DNA of 64,000 nt from Paraburkholderia fynbosensis (GCF_902859935.1 NZ_CADIKI010000006.1:62001-126000), one strand, 5' to 3'; counted from the first letter of the stretch, positions 1-8,259 are shown. Notes: generated from the letters alone by a model not told the origin. Numbers and translations: made by a program.

Positions 1-299
1 GTGGCCGCGTCCTGCTCGTGTTTGATGTTCAACGCGAGGGTCAGACGGCGGCCGCGATTCGTCAGCGTGCGCACGAGAAACATCACCGCGTCCGCCAGAC
101 CCCACGCGAGGTTGCAGCCGAGTGCCGTATAGAACATTTTGCGCCCGGCGCCTTCGCCCGCCGTCGCGGCCGACACGGCCCCGACAAACGTGAGCGCCAT
201 GAAGAGACCAAAACACAGTTCCGATACCCGATCGACGGTATCCAGAATCGGCTCGCGAGCGCCGATGTCCTGCTGATCCATTAGACCGGTAAAGCCCAT
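1..299 (-). CDS. VIT/CCC1-like small membrane protein, C-terminus cut by window edge
   Basis: The reading frame starts at the ATG complementary to 297-299 and stays open to base 1, so only the first 99 residues or so are present. The visible protein begins MGFTGLMDQQDIGAREPIL, followed by a DTVDRVSELCFGLFMALTF stretch and then a segment with GCNLAWGLADAVMFL. Two hydrophobic segments can be recognised (about residues 25-45 and 60-80). The phrases VDRVSE.xFGLxMxLTF and GCNxAWGxxDAxM are typical of VIT-family (vacuolar iron transporter-like) membrane proteins found widely in proteobacteria. The substrate is unknown. The assignment is from remembered family motifs, not from a search. Confidence 0.6.
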   Translation of the reverse strand, partial: MGFTGLMDQQDIGAREPILDTVDRVSELCFGLFMALTFVGAVSAATAGEGAGRKMFYTALGCNLAWGLADAVMFLVRTLTNRGRRLTLALNIKHEQDAA

Positions 300-502
300 G
301 AGATCTCCCGCCGCGGTTAGCGTGTGATCGTTCTCACCACCTGGCCGAACGCGCCGATGCCATTAAACATCATGCAGCATACGGCTCGCGATCCGGCGCC
401 GATATTGGACCAAGGTCGTATGGTCTTCCCGCGCGCCGCGCACTACATTGCAAAAGGATCGTTGGCTAATGACTCAGCTCATATACGCGCGGAGACAGGG
501 CG

Positions 503-1318
503 ATGGCGAAGACCCAGGCGAAAGGAGACCCGTCCGTCGAGGGCAAGGCACTCTCATACAAGGAGTACCGCAAGGCGTTGTTCGATCTGCATGTCGAACT
601 CGTCAAGCTTCAGGAATGGGTGGTGCAAACGGGCAGCAAAGTCTGCATTGTTTTCGAAGGGCGTGATGGCGCGGGCAAGGGCGGCACCATCAAGGCGCTC
701 ACCGAGCGCGTGAGTCCGCGCGTGTTTCGCGTCGTCGCGCTCCCCGCGCCGACCGACCGGGAAAAGAGCCAGATGTACGTGCAGCGCTATCTGCCGCACT
801 TGCCGGCCGCAGGGGAAGTCGTGATCTTCGACCGTAGCTGGTACAACCGCGCGGGCGTCGAGCGGGTGATGGGCTTCTGCACCGACGCGGACGCCGTGGC
901 CTTCCTCAAGGCGCTGCCGCTGGTCGAGCGGGCGATCGTCGAGTCCGGGGTGATTCTCCTCAAATACTGGCTGGAGGTCAGCCCCGAGGAACAGACCCGC
1001 CGTCTCGAAGCCCGCATCCACGACGGGCGTAAGGTCTGGAAGCTCACGGATATGGATTTGAAATCGTATAGCCGATGGTATGACTACTCGCGTGCGCGCG
1101 ACGCGATGTTCGAAGCGACGGACACCGGTATCGCCGCGTGGCACGTGGCGAATTCGAACGACAAGCGGCGCGTGCGACTGAACATCATCAGCGATGTACT
1201 GAGCAGGATTCCATATACGGCGATGCCGCGCAAGAAAGTGACGCTACCGAAAAGGCAGAAATCCGACGGCTATAAGGAACCGGACTATCCGTTCAAATAC
1301 GTCGCCGAGCGATTCTGA
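503..1318 (+). CDS. ppk2: Polyphosphate kinase 2 (PPK2)
   Basis: A 271-residue PPK2-family enzyme, which transfers phosphate between inorganic polyphosphate and nucleoside diphosphates and so links the polyphosphate store to the nucleotide pool. The Walker A loop GRDGAGKGG is at residues 53-61. The Walker B/catalytic stretch with IFDRSWYNRAGVE follows at about residue 108, and the arginine-rich lid module with RRLEARIHDGRKVWKL at about 173. The length matches single-domain class I PPK2 proteins. The start is supported by GGAG at 491-494, eight bases before the ATG. The gene stands alone; its neighbours suggest no operon. Preference for ADP or GDP cannot be judged from sequence alone. Confidence 0.95.
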   Translation: MAKTQAKGDPSVEGKALSYKEYRKALFDLHVELVKLQEWVVQTGSKVCIVFEGRDGAGKGGTIKALTERVSPRVFRVVALPAPTDREKSQMYVQRYLPHLPAAGEVVIFDRSWYNRAGVERVMGFCTDADAVAFLKALPLVERAIVESGVILLKYWLEVSPEEQTRRLEARIHDGRKVWKLTDMDLKSYSRWYDYSRARDAMFEATDTGIAAWHVANSNDKRRVRLNIISDVLSRIPYTAMPRKKVTLPKRQKSDGYKEPDYPFKYVAERF

Positions 1319-1544
1319 GCTTAGTGGGATCGCGGTGGCGCAGCCAAGGTCTCGTCTGCCTGAGTTGGCTTTTGCAAAACGCGCTTATCTTGCCATCTAG
1401 AGAACATGGATCGGCACAATTTCGGTCGGCCGGACGGCCCGATCGACCACGTCGATCGCACCTAGGCGGGACTCGGGCATCGCCATCTGCGGCCCGAAAT
1501 GCAGTCAGCAATGATCTGACATGTGCGAACTGACGTCGCACGGT

Positions 1545-2066
1545 TCACATACCATGCGCCTGAGAGTAATCCGGTGCGTTCGGATCATTCGTGTACGCGG
1601 GAACAAGCCGTTCCTGATGCAGGGCTATCGCATCCTCAAGTTTTTTGCAGAGCTGAACCGCGTTGCTGATGGCCGGCAAACGCCTCACGGGATGAGCAGC
1701 GTCGTTGGTCATCAGGATGATCGTACCGGTGCCGAACAGACGTTGCCACCATGGGTGGATCGAGGTGATGCACTGAATCCGCGAAAGTTCGAGAGTCGAC
1801 ACACGGCGATGCAAAATGCCCTGCGTCCAGGAAATCCGTGCGGTATCGATGACGATTCGGGTGAACGCGGTCTTGACGAACGGCAAACCGACACCGATCA
1901 AAACCGCGCCGGCTTGTGCAAGCAGCACATTCCACTGAAACGGGAAAGCGTTCGACGTGCAGAGATGTACACCGGCAATCATTGCCATGACAACGCCCCC
2001 CTTCAGGAGCGCTGGAAGATTGCAGGCCTGCGACGGCGCGCCGCTGAAAATCACCTGATTAGCCAT
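1545..2066 (-). CDS. Membrane-anchored bacterial PH-domain protein (bPH2/YdbS-like)
   Basis: A 173-residue protein. The chosen ATG (complement of 2064-2066) has a strong AAGGAA ribosome site nine bases upstream; a longer frame to 2243 lacks one. There are two hydrophobic segments (about residues 20-38 and 45-65). A soluble domain with the phrases RISWTQGILHRR, LELSRIQ and WWQRLFGTGTIIL follows, which is the pattern of the bPH2 (old DUF304) fold: a short membrane hairpin followed by a PH-like barrel. Function is unknown; family members are usually assigned to membrane association. The gene is monocistronic and faces the ppk2 end across about 225 bases in which nothing else was recognised. Confidence 0.7.
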   Translation of the reverse strand: MANQVIFSGAPSQACNLPALLKGGVVMAMIAGVHLCTSNAFPFQWNVLLAQAGAVLIGVGLPFVKTAFTRIVIDTARISWTQGILHRRVSTLELSRIQCITSIHPWWQRLFGTGTIILMTNDAAHPVRRLPAISNAVQLCKKLEDAIALHQERLVPAYTNDPNAPDYSQAHGM

Positions 2067-2333
2067 CGCGTTTATTCCTTTTTCTGACCGACGGCCCGAG
2101 TCGTCCGTCGAAAAAGGCGGCGCTGCCCGATTGGGCTGCGCGTCGGCGAACTGACTGCTGACCGGCGACAATGCCATGACCGTTACGCCAAGCACACTGA
2201 CATAGCGCGATTGTAGCGCAGTGATCGTCGCAGACCGGCCCACGGCCTCTTTCGGCGCAAGGAAGTGTCGTGGGGCGCCCTGTTGCGAAAGGCCGCTGGG
2301 GAATGAAGTGAGGCGGTCGTCATCCGTCCGGGT

Positions 2334-2435
2334 TTAGTCCCATGCAACGATCGAGACCATGCCGAGAAATATTTGAACAGCGACGTTTTCGCGGAATACC
2401 AGCCATGCGAGCACCGCTGTGAGTACGCCTTCCAT
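2334..2435 (-). pseudogene. Remnant of an EamA/DMT-family transporter (last helix only)
   Basis: On the minus strand 33 codons read MEGVLTAVLAWLVFREN, then VAVQIFLGMVSIVAWD and a stop. This matches the end of EamA-type drug/metabolite transporters, where a GALLTAxLAWxxFRE turn and a final helix with IxLGMxLIVxG close the protein. The sequence upstream in the same frame (2436-2520) shows no further transporter homology, so only about one tenth of a roughly 300-residue gene survives. The rest of 2067-2671 holds no convincing gene. Confidence 0.5.
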
Positions 2436-2567
2436 TTTTGGCGCTTTAGGGCGATCTGCGGCCGTTGCGGCCGTTGCGGTCCGATGCGTAGGCGTCGCAA
2501 GCGGGTCGGGCGTGCTTTTTTGTATGTCGATAACGCGATCGCCCCATCGCCAGTAGTGCTTTCAAAC

Positions 2568-2587
2568 ATATCGCAAGATTACGATAT
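2568..2587. promoter_or_regulatory. Candidate ArsR-family operator/promoter
   Basis: Inverted repeat ATATCG - 8 bases - CGATAT, 85 bases upstream of the ArsR start. The right arm overlaps TATATA (2585-2590), a plausible -10 element, so a bound repressor would block polymerase. This is a sequence observation; binding by the adjacent regulator is inferred. Confidence 0.45.
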
Positions 2588-2671
2588 ATACTTCGCCATG
2601 TAGCGATGCAGATGCGTCGACGCCTTCCGGCGTCCCGGCTGCCTGTTGTCGAATAGCTTGAACGAACCCAG

Positions 2672-2974
2672 ATGAAACCCGATATCGACGCGATCCACAA
2701 AGCGCTTGCCAACCCGGTCCGCCGGGAGATTCTCGGCTGGCTGCGGGAGCCGCACGCGCATTTCGCCGATCAGGAGTTGCCGCTCGATCACGGCGTATGC
2801 GCGGGCAAGATCGACGCGCGCTGCGGCCTGTCGCAGTCCACCGTGTCGGCGCACCTCGCGGCCTTGCAGCGCGCGGGGCTCGTCACGTCGAAACGGGTCG
2901 GTCAATGGGTCTTTTTCAAGCGCAACGAGCCCGTCATCCAGGCGTTCCTCGATCATATGAACTCCCGGCTCTGA
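2672..2974 (+). CDS. ArsR-family winged-helix regulator
   Basis: A 100-residue ArsR/SmtB-type DNA-binding protein. It opens with the family signature for the first helices (ALANPVRREILGWLREP, from residue 12). A recognition helix LSQSTVSAHLAALQRAGLV (about 53-71) and a wing with KRVGQWVFFKRN follow. The segment between helix 2 and the recognition helix carries Asp, His and one or two Cys (DHGVCAGKIDARCGLS), which could serve as an effector or thiol-reactive site; this is inference. It lies 83 bases upstream of an ene-reductase gene in the same direction, and a dyad at 2568-2587 lies in front of it. It most likely controls itself and that reductase. Confidence 0.85.
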   Translation: MKPDIDAIHKALANPVRREILGWLREPHAHFADQELPLDHGVCAGKIDARCGLSQSTVSAHLAALQRAGLVTSKRVGQWVFFKRNEPVIQAFLDHMNSRL

Positions 2975-3057
2975 ACGCTTCGCTCGCATCGCCGCGCTAC
3001 CTTCATCACGCAGTTTTTTCAGGCTCGGGCCGCGCCCGCCGCCAAAGGTGAACTCTT

Positions 3058-4119
3058 ATGCCGACTCTTTTCGATCCGCTGCAAATTGGCGACATCACGT
3101 TGTCGAACCGCATCATCATGGCCCCGCTGACGCGTCAACGCGCCGAAGAAGTCCGCGTGCCGAACGCGCTGATGGCACGCTACTACGCCGAGCGTGCAAC
3201 GGCCGGCCTGATCATCAGCGAAGCCACTTCGGTCACGCCGCAGGGCGTCGGCTATGCGGAAACGCCGGGCATCTGGTCGCAGGAACAGGTTGAAGGCTGG
3301 AAGCTCGTCACGAACGCAGTGCACGCGGCTGGCGGCAAGATCTTCCTGCAACTGTGGCATGTGGGCCGCATTTCGGACCCGCTGTTCCTGAACGGCGAAT
3401 TGCCGGTTGCGCCGAGCGCGATCGCGGCAAAAGGCCATGTGAGCCTGGTGCGTCCGGAACGTCCGTACGTGACACCGCGCGCGCTGGAACTCGATGAAAT
3501 CGCCGGCGTGGTCGAAGCGTTCCGCCAGGGCGCGGAAAACGCGAAGGCGGCGGGTTTCGACGGCGTCGAAGTGCATGGCGCGAACGGCTACCTGCTCGAC
3601 CAGTTCCTGCAGGACAGCACCAACAAGCGTACCGATGCCTATGGCGGCCCGATCGAAAACCGTGCGCGTCTGCTGCTCGACGTGACCGACGCGTGTATCG
3701 ACGTGTGGGGCGCGAACCGCGTCGGCGTGCATCTCGCACCGCGCCGCGACTCGCACGCAATGGGCGATTCCGACCCGTCCGGCACCTTCGGTTATGTGGC
3801 CCGCGAACTCGGCAAGCGCAAGATCGCGTTCATTGCCGCCCGCGAATCGCTCGGCGACGACCGCCTCGGCCCGCAGTTGAAGAAGGCATTCGGCGGCCCG
3901 TACATTGCGAACGAGAAGTTCACCAAAGAGACCGCACAGCAGGTGCTCGACGCGGGCGAAGCGGACGCGGTGGCATGGGGTCAACTGTTCATCGCCAATC
4001 CGGATCTGGTGCGCCGGTTCGCGACCGGTGCGCCGTTGAACAAGCCGAATCCGGCCACCTACTATGCGCGCGGCGAAACCGGCTACGTGGATTATCCGGC
4101 GCTGGAAACGGTGGAATAA
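3058..4119 (+). CDS. Old Yellow Enzyme-family alkene reductase (NemA-like)
   Basis: A 353-residue FMN-dependent ene-reductase that reduces activated C=C bonds or nitro groups of electrophiles with NAD(P)H; cytosolic TIM barrel. The N-terminus LFDPLQIGDITLSNRIIMAPLTR is the classic OYE opening. The active-site motif HGANGY is at residues 173-178, giving substrate-binding His173 and Asn176, and Tyr178 matches the OYE catalytic proton donor. The flavin-site phrase DSTNKRTDAYGG follows. Length is typical (about 350-370). It sits behind an ArsR gene and in front of a strong hairpin terminator, so it probably forms a two-gene electrophile-stress unit. NemA-type N-ethylmaleimide reductase is the closest label; the natural substrate is unknown. 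Confidence 0.92.
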   Translation: MPTLFDPLQIGDITLSNRIIMAPLTRQRAEEVRVPNALMARYYAERATAGLIISEATSVTPQGVGYAETPGIWSQEQVEGWKLVTNAVHAAGGKIFLQLWHVGRISDPLFLNGELPVAPSAIAAKGHVSLVRPERPYVTPRALELDEIAGVVEAFRQGAENAKAAGFDGVEVHGANGYLLDQFLQDSTNKRTDAYGGPIENRARLLLDVTDACIDVWGANRVGVHLAPRRDSHAMGDSDPSGTFGYVARELGKRKIAFIAARESLGDDRLGPQLKKAFGGPYIANEKFTKETAQQVLDAGEADAVAWGQLFIANPDLVRRFATGAPLNKPNPATYYARGETGYVDYPALETVE

Positions 4120-4157
4120 GCGGCCGCGTGTGAATCGCGGGTCGCTGTCGAATCCGT

Positions 4158-4201
4158 GCGGCGGGTGATGAGCGAACAATATTCGGCTCATCGCCCGCCG
4201 C
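4158..4201. terminator. Hairpin terminator between convergent genes
   Basis: A stem of about 16 pairs (GCGGCGGGTGATGAGC against GCTCATCGCCCGCCGC, one G-U pair) with an AT-rich 12-base loop, placed between the end of the alkene reductase and the convergent GNAT gene. It has no long U tract on either side, but the stem is strong enough to act in both directions. Confidence 0.7.
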
Positions 4202-4288
4202 GCCTTCTTGCGCGTTGCCCCTTCACCATGTTCGCCACGGCGCGCGCGCGCTGAATCAACGCGACAGCACACGCCCACACCCCAGACG

Positions 4289-4816
4289 TCATCCCAGATC
4301 ACGCCGCATGAACACGCGCTTCGATTCGTCGAGTCCTCGCACGATATGCGCGTCGCGTCGCGCGATCAACGCCGCATCGAGCTCGGCTTGCTCGATGTCG
4401 CAAAACCCCAGTCGCCGATAATACGGCGCATTCCACGGCACCTCACGATACGTCGACAGAACGAGTTGTGGCAATTGCCGAGTGCGCGCGAGTTGCGCGA
4501 CCTGCTCGATGAGCGAAGCACCGATGCGCCGCCCGGCATACGCGGTGAGCACGTCGAGTTCCTGGACATAGATACGCGCGGGCTGCGGCTCGAACATCAC
4601 GAAGCCGGCGCACGTTGCATCGGCGTCGACCGCGACGATGATCTCGCTCGCGGCGATCTTGCGCTCGACGAGTTCCAGCGCCATCGGCGGCGCATCGGCA
4701 ATCCCGGCCATGCCGACACTGACGAAGCGCTGGCCTGCTTCGAATTCGATCTCACGAATCACGCTCGCCTCGCGCGGCGCGGCAAAACGGAAAGTGACAG
4801 TAGGTGCAGGCTGCAT
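4289..4816 (-). CDS. GNAT-family N-acetyltransferase
   Basis: A 175-residue acetyltransferase of the GCN5-related fold, which would transfer acetyl from acetyl-CoA to an unknown amine. The N-terminal strand/helix contains FRFAAPREASVIREIEFEAG. The acetyl-CoA loop is AGRRIGASLIEQVAQLAR, fitting the Q/RxxGxG/A pattern. The C-terminal part has the phrase APYYRRLGF, typical of motif B. The ATG complementary to 4814-4816 was chosen because family members begin just before the first beta strand; an ATG 57 bases upstream is possible. The substrate cannot be predicted. Confidence 0.85.
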   Translation of the reverse strand: MQPAPTVTFRFAAPREASVIREIEFEAGQRFVSVGMAGIADAPPMALELVERKIAASEIIVAVDADATCAGFVMFEPQPARIYVQELDVLTAYAGRRIGASLIEQVAQLARTRQLPQLVLSTYREVPWNAPYYRRLGFCDIEQAELDAALIARRDAHIVRGLDESKRVFMRRDLG

Positions 4817-4929
4817 GGCGTTCCGAACCAAAAATTTCGCCCGATATTGACATCTCAACAGACAAATACACAAGTGCTCGCGCTACTGCGGGACTACACT
4901 CCTGACATCTGACTCCGCTTCGGCCCAAG

Positions 4930-5577
4930 ATGGATCTCCTGAATGTGTTGCAGGTCGCGCTGCATCTCGACCAGCACCTGGGCGCACTGATCACGCAGTT
5001 CGGCAACGGCGCATATGTGCTGCTGTTTGTCGTCGTGTTCGTCGAATACGGTTTCCTGCCGCTGTTTTTCCTGCCGGGCGATCCGCTGATTTTCATCTGC
5101 GGCGCGCTCGCGGCCACGGGCGCGCTTAATGCCTGGATCGTGGCGCCCGTGCTGTTCGTGGCGACGGTGGGCGGCAGCATCGTGGGCTACGCGATCGGAC
5201 GCGCGGTCGGCCACAAGGTCTATACCGCCGACTATCGCTGGCTCAACAAGCGCGCGCTGCGTAAAGCGCACGATTTCAGCGAAGCACGCGGAGGCCTGAC
5301 CTTTCTGCTGTCGCCGTTCATCGCCGTGGTGCGCACGTTCGCGCCGTTCGTCGCCGGCGTCTCGCGCATGACGTTCTCGCGTTTCGTGTGGCTCGTGAGC
5401 GCCGGCGCGGTCCTATGGGTCGTCTCGCTGATGACGGCCGGCTTCCTGTTCGGCAACGTGCCGATGGTGCGCGATCATATGAGCGCAATCGTCCTGCTGG
5501 GCATTGCGCTCGGCGGCGCTATGCTGATCGGCGGTACGGTATGGCGTGTGGTCCATCGGCGCTTGCGCGCTCCCTGA
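4930..5577 (+). CDS. DedA-family inner-membrane protein
   Basis: A 215-residue polytopic membrane protein of the DedA/VTT family, linked in other bacteria to lipid scrambling (undecaprenyl phosphate or phospholipid) and envelope homeostasis. The conserved re-entrant region with VEYGFLPLFFLPGDPLIF is at residues 38-55. The second signature, FIAVVRTFAPFVAGVSRM, is at about 129-146 and contains the essential Arg. Five or six hydrophobic segments are seen. The gene is divergent from the GNAT gene, with only 113 bases between the two starts. No obvious ribosome site precedes the ATG. Confidence 0.9.
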   Translation: MDLLNVLQVALHLDQHLGALITQFGNGAYVLLFVVVFVEYGFLPLFFLPGDPLIFICGALAATGALNAWIVAPVLFVATVGGSIVGYAIGRAVGHKVYTADYRWLNKRALRKAHDFSEARGGLTFLLSPFIAVVRTFAPFVAGVSRMTFSRFVWLVSAGAVLWVVSLMTAGFLFGNVPMVRDHMSAIVLLGIALGGAMLIGGTVWRVVHRRLRAP

Positions 5578-5657
5578 ACTTCCGGGCGCGGCATACATCG
5601 CGTCACCTGCATGGCCGCCGTTCGCCACGGTGTCCCGGCTTGACTCGAACGAGATAC

Positions 5658-5683
5658 GAAGGTAACCTTCTCAGGCAACCTTC
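5658..5683. promoter_or_regulatory. Candidate MarR operator with repeated half-site
   Basis: A perfect dyad around one central base, GAAGGT-A-ACCTTC (5658-5670), followed by another AACCTTC half-site (5677-5683), 13 bases after the first AACCTTC. It ends 18 bases before the MarR start codon, the usual place for autorepression. Binding is inferred. Confidence 0.5.
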
Positions 5684-5701
5684 ACATCTGGCTGTCATCG
5701 C

Positions 5702-6154
5702 GTGAGCAGAAATACCTCTTCGCCTACCCCCGAAGCGCTGCACGCGTTGGCTGAAGACCTGCGCGTGGCGGGTATGAAGCTGCGCCGCCGTCTGCGCGAA
5801 GAGTCCAATGTAGGCGACTTCACGCCTTCGCAGATGCAGGTTCTCGCTCTGCTGGAGCGCGAAGGTCCGGCTACGGTCACGGCGCTCGCACGGGCGCAAG
5901 GCATGCGCCCGCAATCGATGGGCGAAACACTTTCGGCGCTGAAAGCCGCGGGATTCGTCAACGGCGCACCCGATCCGAATGACGGCCGGCAGACGGTTCT
6001 CTCCCTGACTCCGGCCTTTCGCAAGAAAATCAAGGCCGCCCGGGCCGCACGCGAAGACTGGCTGTTTCGCACCATTCAGACCCACTTCTCGCCGGCCGAG
6101 CAGCAACAACTCGCTATCGGCGTCGACTTACTCAAACGCCTGATCGACTCGTAA
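5702..6154 (+). CDS. MarR-family transcriptional regulator
   Basis: A 150-residue MarR-type winged-helix regulator. The recognition region is FTPSQMQVLALLEREGPATVTALARAQGMRPQSMGETLSALKAAGFV, beginning at about residue 40; the wing contains the typical D-x-R-(Q) pattern DPNDGRQTVLSLT. It starts with GTG and no Shine-Dalgarno sequence is visible, so the exact start is uncertain. It is first in an operon with an isochorismatase-fold hydrolase (25 bases on) and an MFS exporter. A strong dyad lies directly upstream. It most likely represses this operon and is released by a small aromatic or phenolic ligand, as is usual in the family. Confidence 0.88.
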   Translation: MSRNTSSPTPEALHALAEDLRVAGMKLRRRLREESNVGDFTPSQMQVLALLEREGPATVTALARAQGMRPQSMGETLSALKAAGFVNGAPDPNDGRQTVLSLTPAFRKKIKAARAAREDWLFRTIQTHFSPAEQQQLAIGVDLLKRLIDS

Positions 6155-6179
6155 CGACTTGTCCTCCCTGGAGCACACC

Positions 6180-6743
6180 ATGGCACTCACCGCCCTCGAT
6201 GCAAAGACTGCGCTGATCGTGATCGATTTGCAGCGCGGCATCGTCGCACTGCCCGTCGTTCACCCGGCGAGCGAAATCGTCCAACGCTCGGTCGCCGTCC
6301 TCGACGCGTTTCGCCGCCACGGCCTGCCCGTGGTGCTCGTCAACGTCGCGGCCGGCGCGCCGGGCCGCACCGACCAGGGCACCCGCACCGGCGACTTCCC
6401 CGCCGGATTCACGGAGCTCGTGCCCGAACTGAACCCGCAGCCGTCGGATCATCTGGTGACCAAGCGGACCTGGGGCGCGTTCACGAACACGGACCTCGAA
6501 GCCTATCTGCGCAAGGAAGGTGTGACGCAAGTGGTGCTGGTGGGTATTGCAACCAGCATTGGCGTCGAATCCACCGCGCGCTACGCGAGCGAACTCGGCC
6601 TGAACGTCACGCTCGTCGTCGACGCGATGACCGACATGAACGCGGATGCGCACACTAACAGCATCACGCGCATCTTCCCGCGTCTGGGCGAAACCGGCAC
6701 GACGCAGGAGGTCCTCGCCCTGCTCGACAGCACGCGCGCATGA
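6180..6743 (+). CDS. Isochorismatase-fold hydrolase lacking the usual catalytic cysteine
   Basis: A 187-residue protein of the isochorismatase/cysteine-hydrolase superfamily. Asp16 (in IVIDLQRG) and Lys95 (in VTKRTWGAF) match the first two members of the Asp-Lys-Cys triad. The third position reads GIATSIGVESTAR, so Gly128 stands where nicotinamidase-type enzymes have Cys. A Gly at this site is also seen in true isochorismatases such as EntB/PhzD, which cleave a vinyl ether without a thiol. The ATG at 6180 has CTGGAG upstream. The gene lies between marR and an MFS exporter. Either a vinyl-ether-type hydrolase or a non-hydrolytic family member is possible. Confidence 0.82.
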   Translation: MALTALDAKTALIVIDLQRGIVALPVVHPASEIVQRSVAVLDAFRRHGLPVVLVNVAAGAPGRTDQGTRTGDFPAGFTELVPELNPQPSDHLVTKRTWGAFTNTDLEAYLRKEGVTQVVLVGIATSIGVESTARYASELGLNVTLVVDAMTDMNADAHTNSITRIFPRLGETGTTQEVLALLDSTRA

Positions 6744-6780
6744 TCATGCACCTGAGCGCGCGCTCGCGGCTGCACACAGC

Positions 6781-8163
6781 ATGGTTCACCGTTCAGACGG
6801 GAATCATGCTGTGACAGGCACTTTCCGTTCGCTGCGAAATTTCAACTACCGGGTCTGGGCGAGTGGCGCGATCGTCTCGAACGTCGGTACGTGGATGCAA
6901 CGCACGGCGCAAGACTGGCTCGTACTCACGGAACTCACGCATCACAATGCGACTTCCGTGGGTATCGTCATGTCCTTGCAATTCGGGCCACAAATGCTGT
7001 TGCTGCCCCTCACCGGCTATGCGGCCGATCATTTCGACCGCCGCAAGCTGCTGTTCGCCACCCAGGCGGCGATGGGCTCGCTGGCACTGGCGCTCGGTCT
7101 TCTCACGATCACCGGGCTCGTGCAACTCTGGCACGTCTATGTTTTCGCGGGGCTGCTCGGCTGCGTCACCGCGTTCGATTCTCCGGCGCGTCAAACCTTC
7201 GTATCGGATCTGGTCGGCGAAAGCGATCTGGCGAATGCGGTCGGCCTCAACTCCACCTCGTTCAACGCGGCGCGCATGATCGGGCCCGCTGTGGCGGGGC
7301 TGCTGATCGCGTCGGTGGGCACCGGCTGGGTGTTCCTGATCAACGCGCTGTCTTTCGTCGCGGTGCTCGGTTCGCTGCGCATGCTGCGCCTGCACGAGTT
7401 GCACCTGAAGCCACGCGCCGTGCGCTCGCGCGGCAGTTTCGTCGAAGGCTTCAAGTATGTGTGGACGCGTCCCGATCTGAAAGCGGCCTTGCTGATGCTG
7501 TTCCTGATCGGCACGTTCGGACTGAACTTCCCGATTTTCATCTCCACGATGTCGGTCACGGCCTTTCACGCGGGCGCCAGTCAATACGGCGCGCTGAGCT
7601 CGACAATGGCGATCGGCTCGGTCACCGGCGCACTGCTCGCCGCGCGCCGCGCGCGCCCCCGGATGGCGCTGCTGCTCGGCGCGGGCGCGATTTTCGGCGT
7701 GGGCTGCACGGTGGCCGCGCTGATGCCGAACTACGTGCTATTCGGCATGGCGCTCGTCGTGATCGGCGTATCGACGCAAACCTTCACCACTTCCACCAAC
7801 AGTCTCGTGCAGCTCACCACGGAGCCCGCGATGCGTGGCCGCGTGATCGCGATCCTGCTGGCGATCGCGCTCGGGGGCACGCCGCTCGGCGCACCGGTGG
7901 TGGGCTGGGTCGCTGATCGTTTCGGCCCGCGCTGGGCGCTCGGCGTGGGCGCCGCTTCGGGCTTCGCTGCGGCGCTCGTCGGCCTGCTTTATCTCGTGAA
8001 GTACCGGCAGTTGCGCGTATATGTCGAAGGGCGACGGTTGCGCTACAGCATCGACGACCCGCGTCCGGTTGCGACTTCGGCAACGTCTTACGTCGGTCCC
8101 GTCGCCGCGGTGCAAAACGCCGCCGTCAGCGAAGCCGAGGAAGATGCTTCGTCGGGCGTTTAG
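6781..8163 (+). CDS. MFS transporter (EntS/MFS_3-type exporter)
   Basis: A major facilitator of about 460 residues with 12 predicted helices. The opening FRSLRNFNYRVWASGAIVSNVGTWMQRTAQDWLVL is characteristic of the MFS_3 group that contains the enterobactin exporter EntS. The loop 2-3 signature appears as GYAADHFDRRKLL. The start is uncertain: ATG at 6781 has no ribosome site, while the GTG at 6811 follows an ACGGGA and would give the more usual N-terminus. The last 50 or so residues are a polar tail. As third gene of a marR operon it is probably the efflux arm for whatever induces the regulator. Confidence 0.85.
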   Translation: MVHRSDGNHAVTGTFRSLRNFNYRVWASGAIVSNVGTWMQRTAQDWLVLTELTHHNATSVGIVMSLQFGPQMLLLPLTGYAADHFDRRKLLFATQAAMGSLALALGLLTITGLVQLWHVYVFAGLLGCVTAFDSPARQTFVSDLVGESDLANAVGLNSTSFNAARMIGPAVAGLLIASVGTGWVFLINALSFVAVLGSLRMLRLHELHLKPRAVRSRGSFVEGFKYVWTRPDLKAALLMLFLIGTFGLNFPIFISTMSVTAFHAGASQYGALSSTMAIGSVTGALLAARRARPRMALLLGAGAIFGVGCTVAALMPNYVLFGMALVVIGVSTQTFTTSTNSLVQLTTEPAMRGRVIAILLAIALGGTPLGAPVVGWVADRFGPRWALGVGAASGFAAALVGLLYLVKYRQLRVYVEGRRLRYSIDDPRPVATSATSYVGPVAAVQNAAVSEAEEDASSGV

Positions 8164-8192
8164 ACGCCCCCGCCGATTCGATGCAATGCAAA

Positions 8193-8225
8193 AAAGCCGC
8201 ACCTGGATCGATCAGGCGCGGCTTT
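8193..8225. terminator. Bidirectional rho-independent terminator
   Basis: Stem AAAGCCGC (8193-8200) against GCGGCTTT (8218-8225), extended by CCT/AGG after one mismatch. A-rich flank on the left and T-rich on the right. It separates the convergent MFS and mmsA genes. Confidence 0.8.
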
Positions 8226-8259
8226 GTCTTTACCGCCCGTACTGGCGCCGCGCGGCAGC

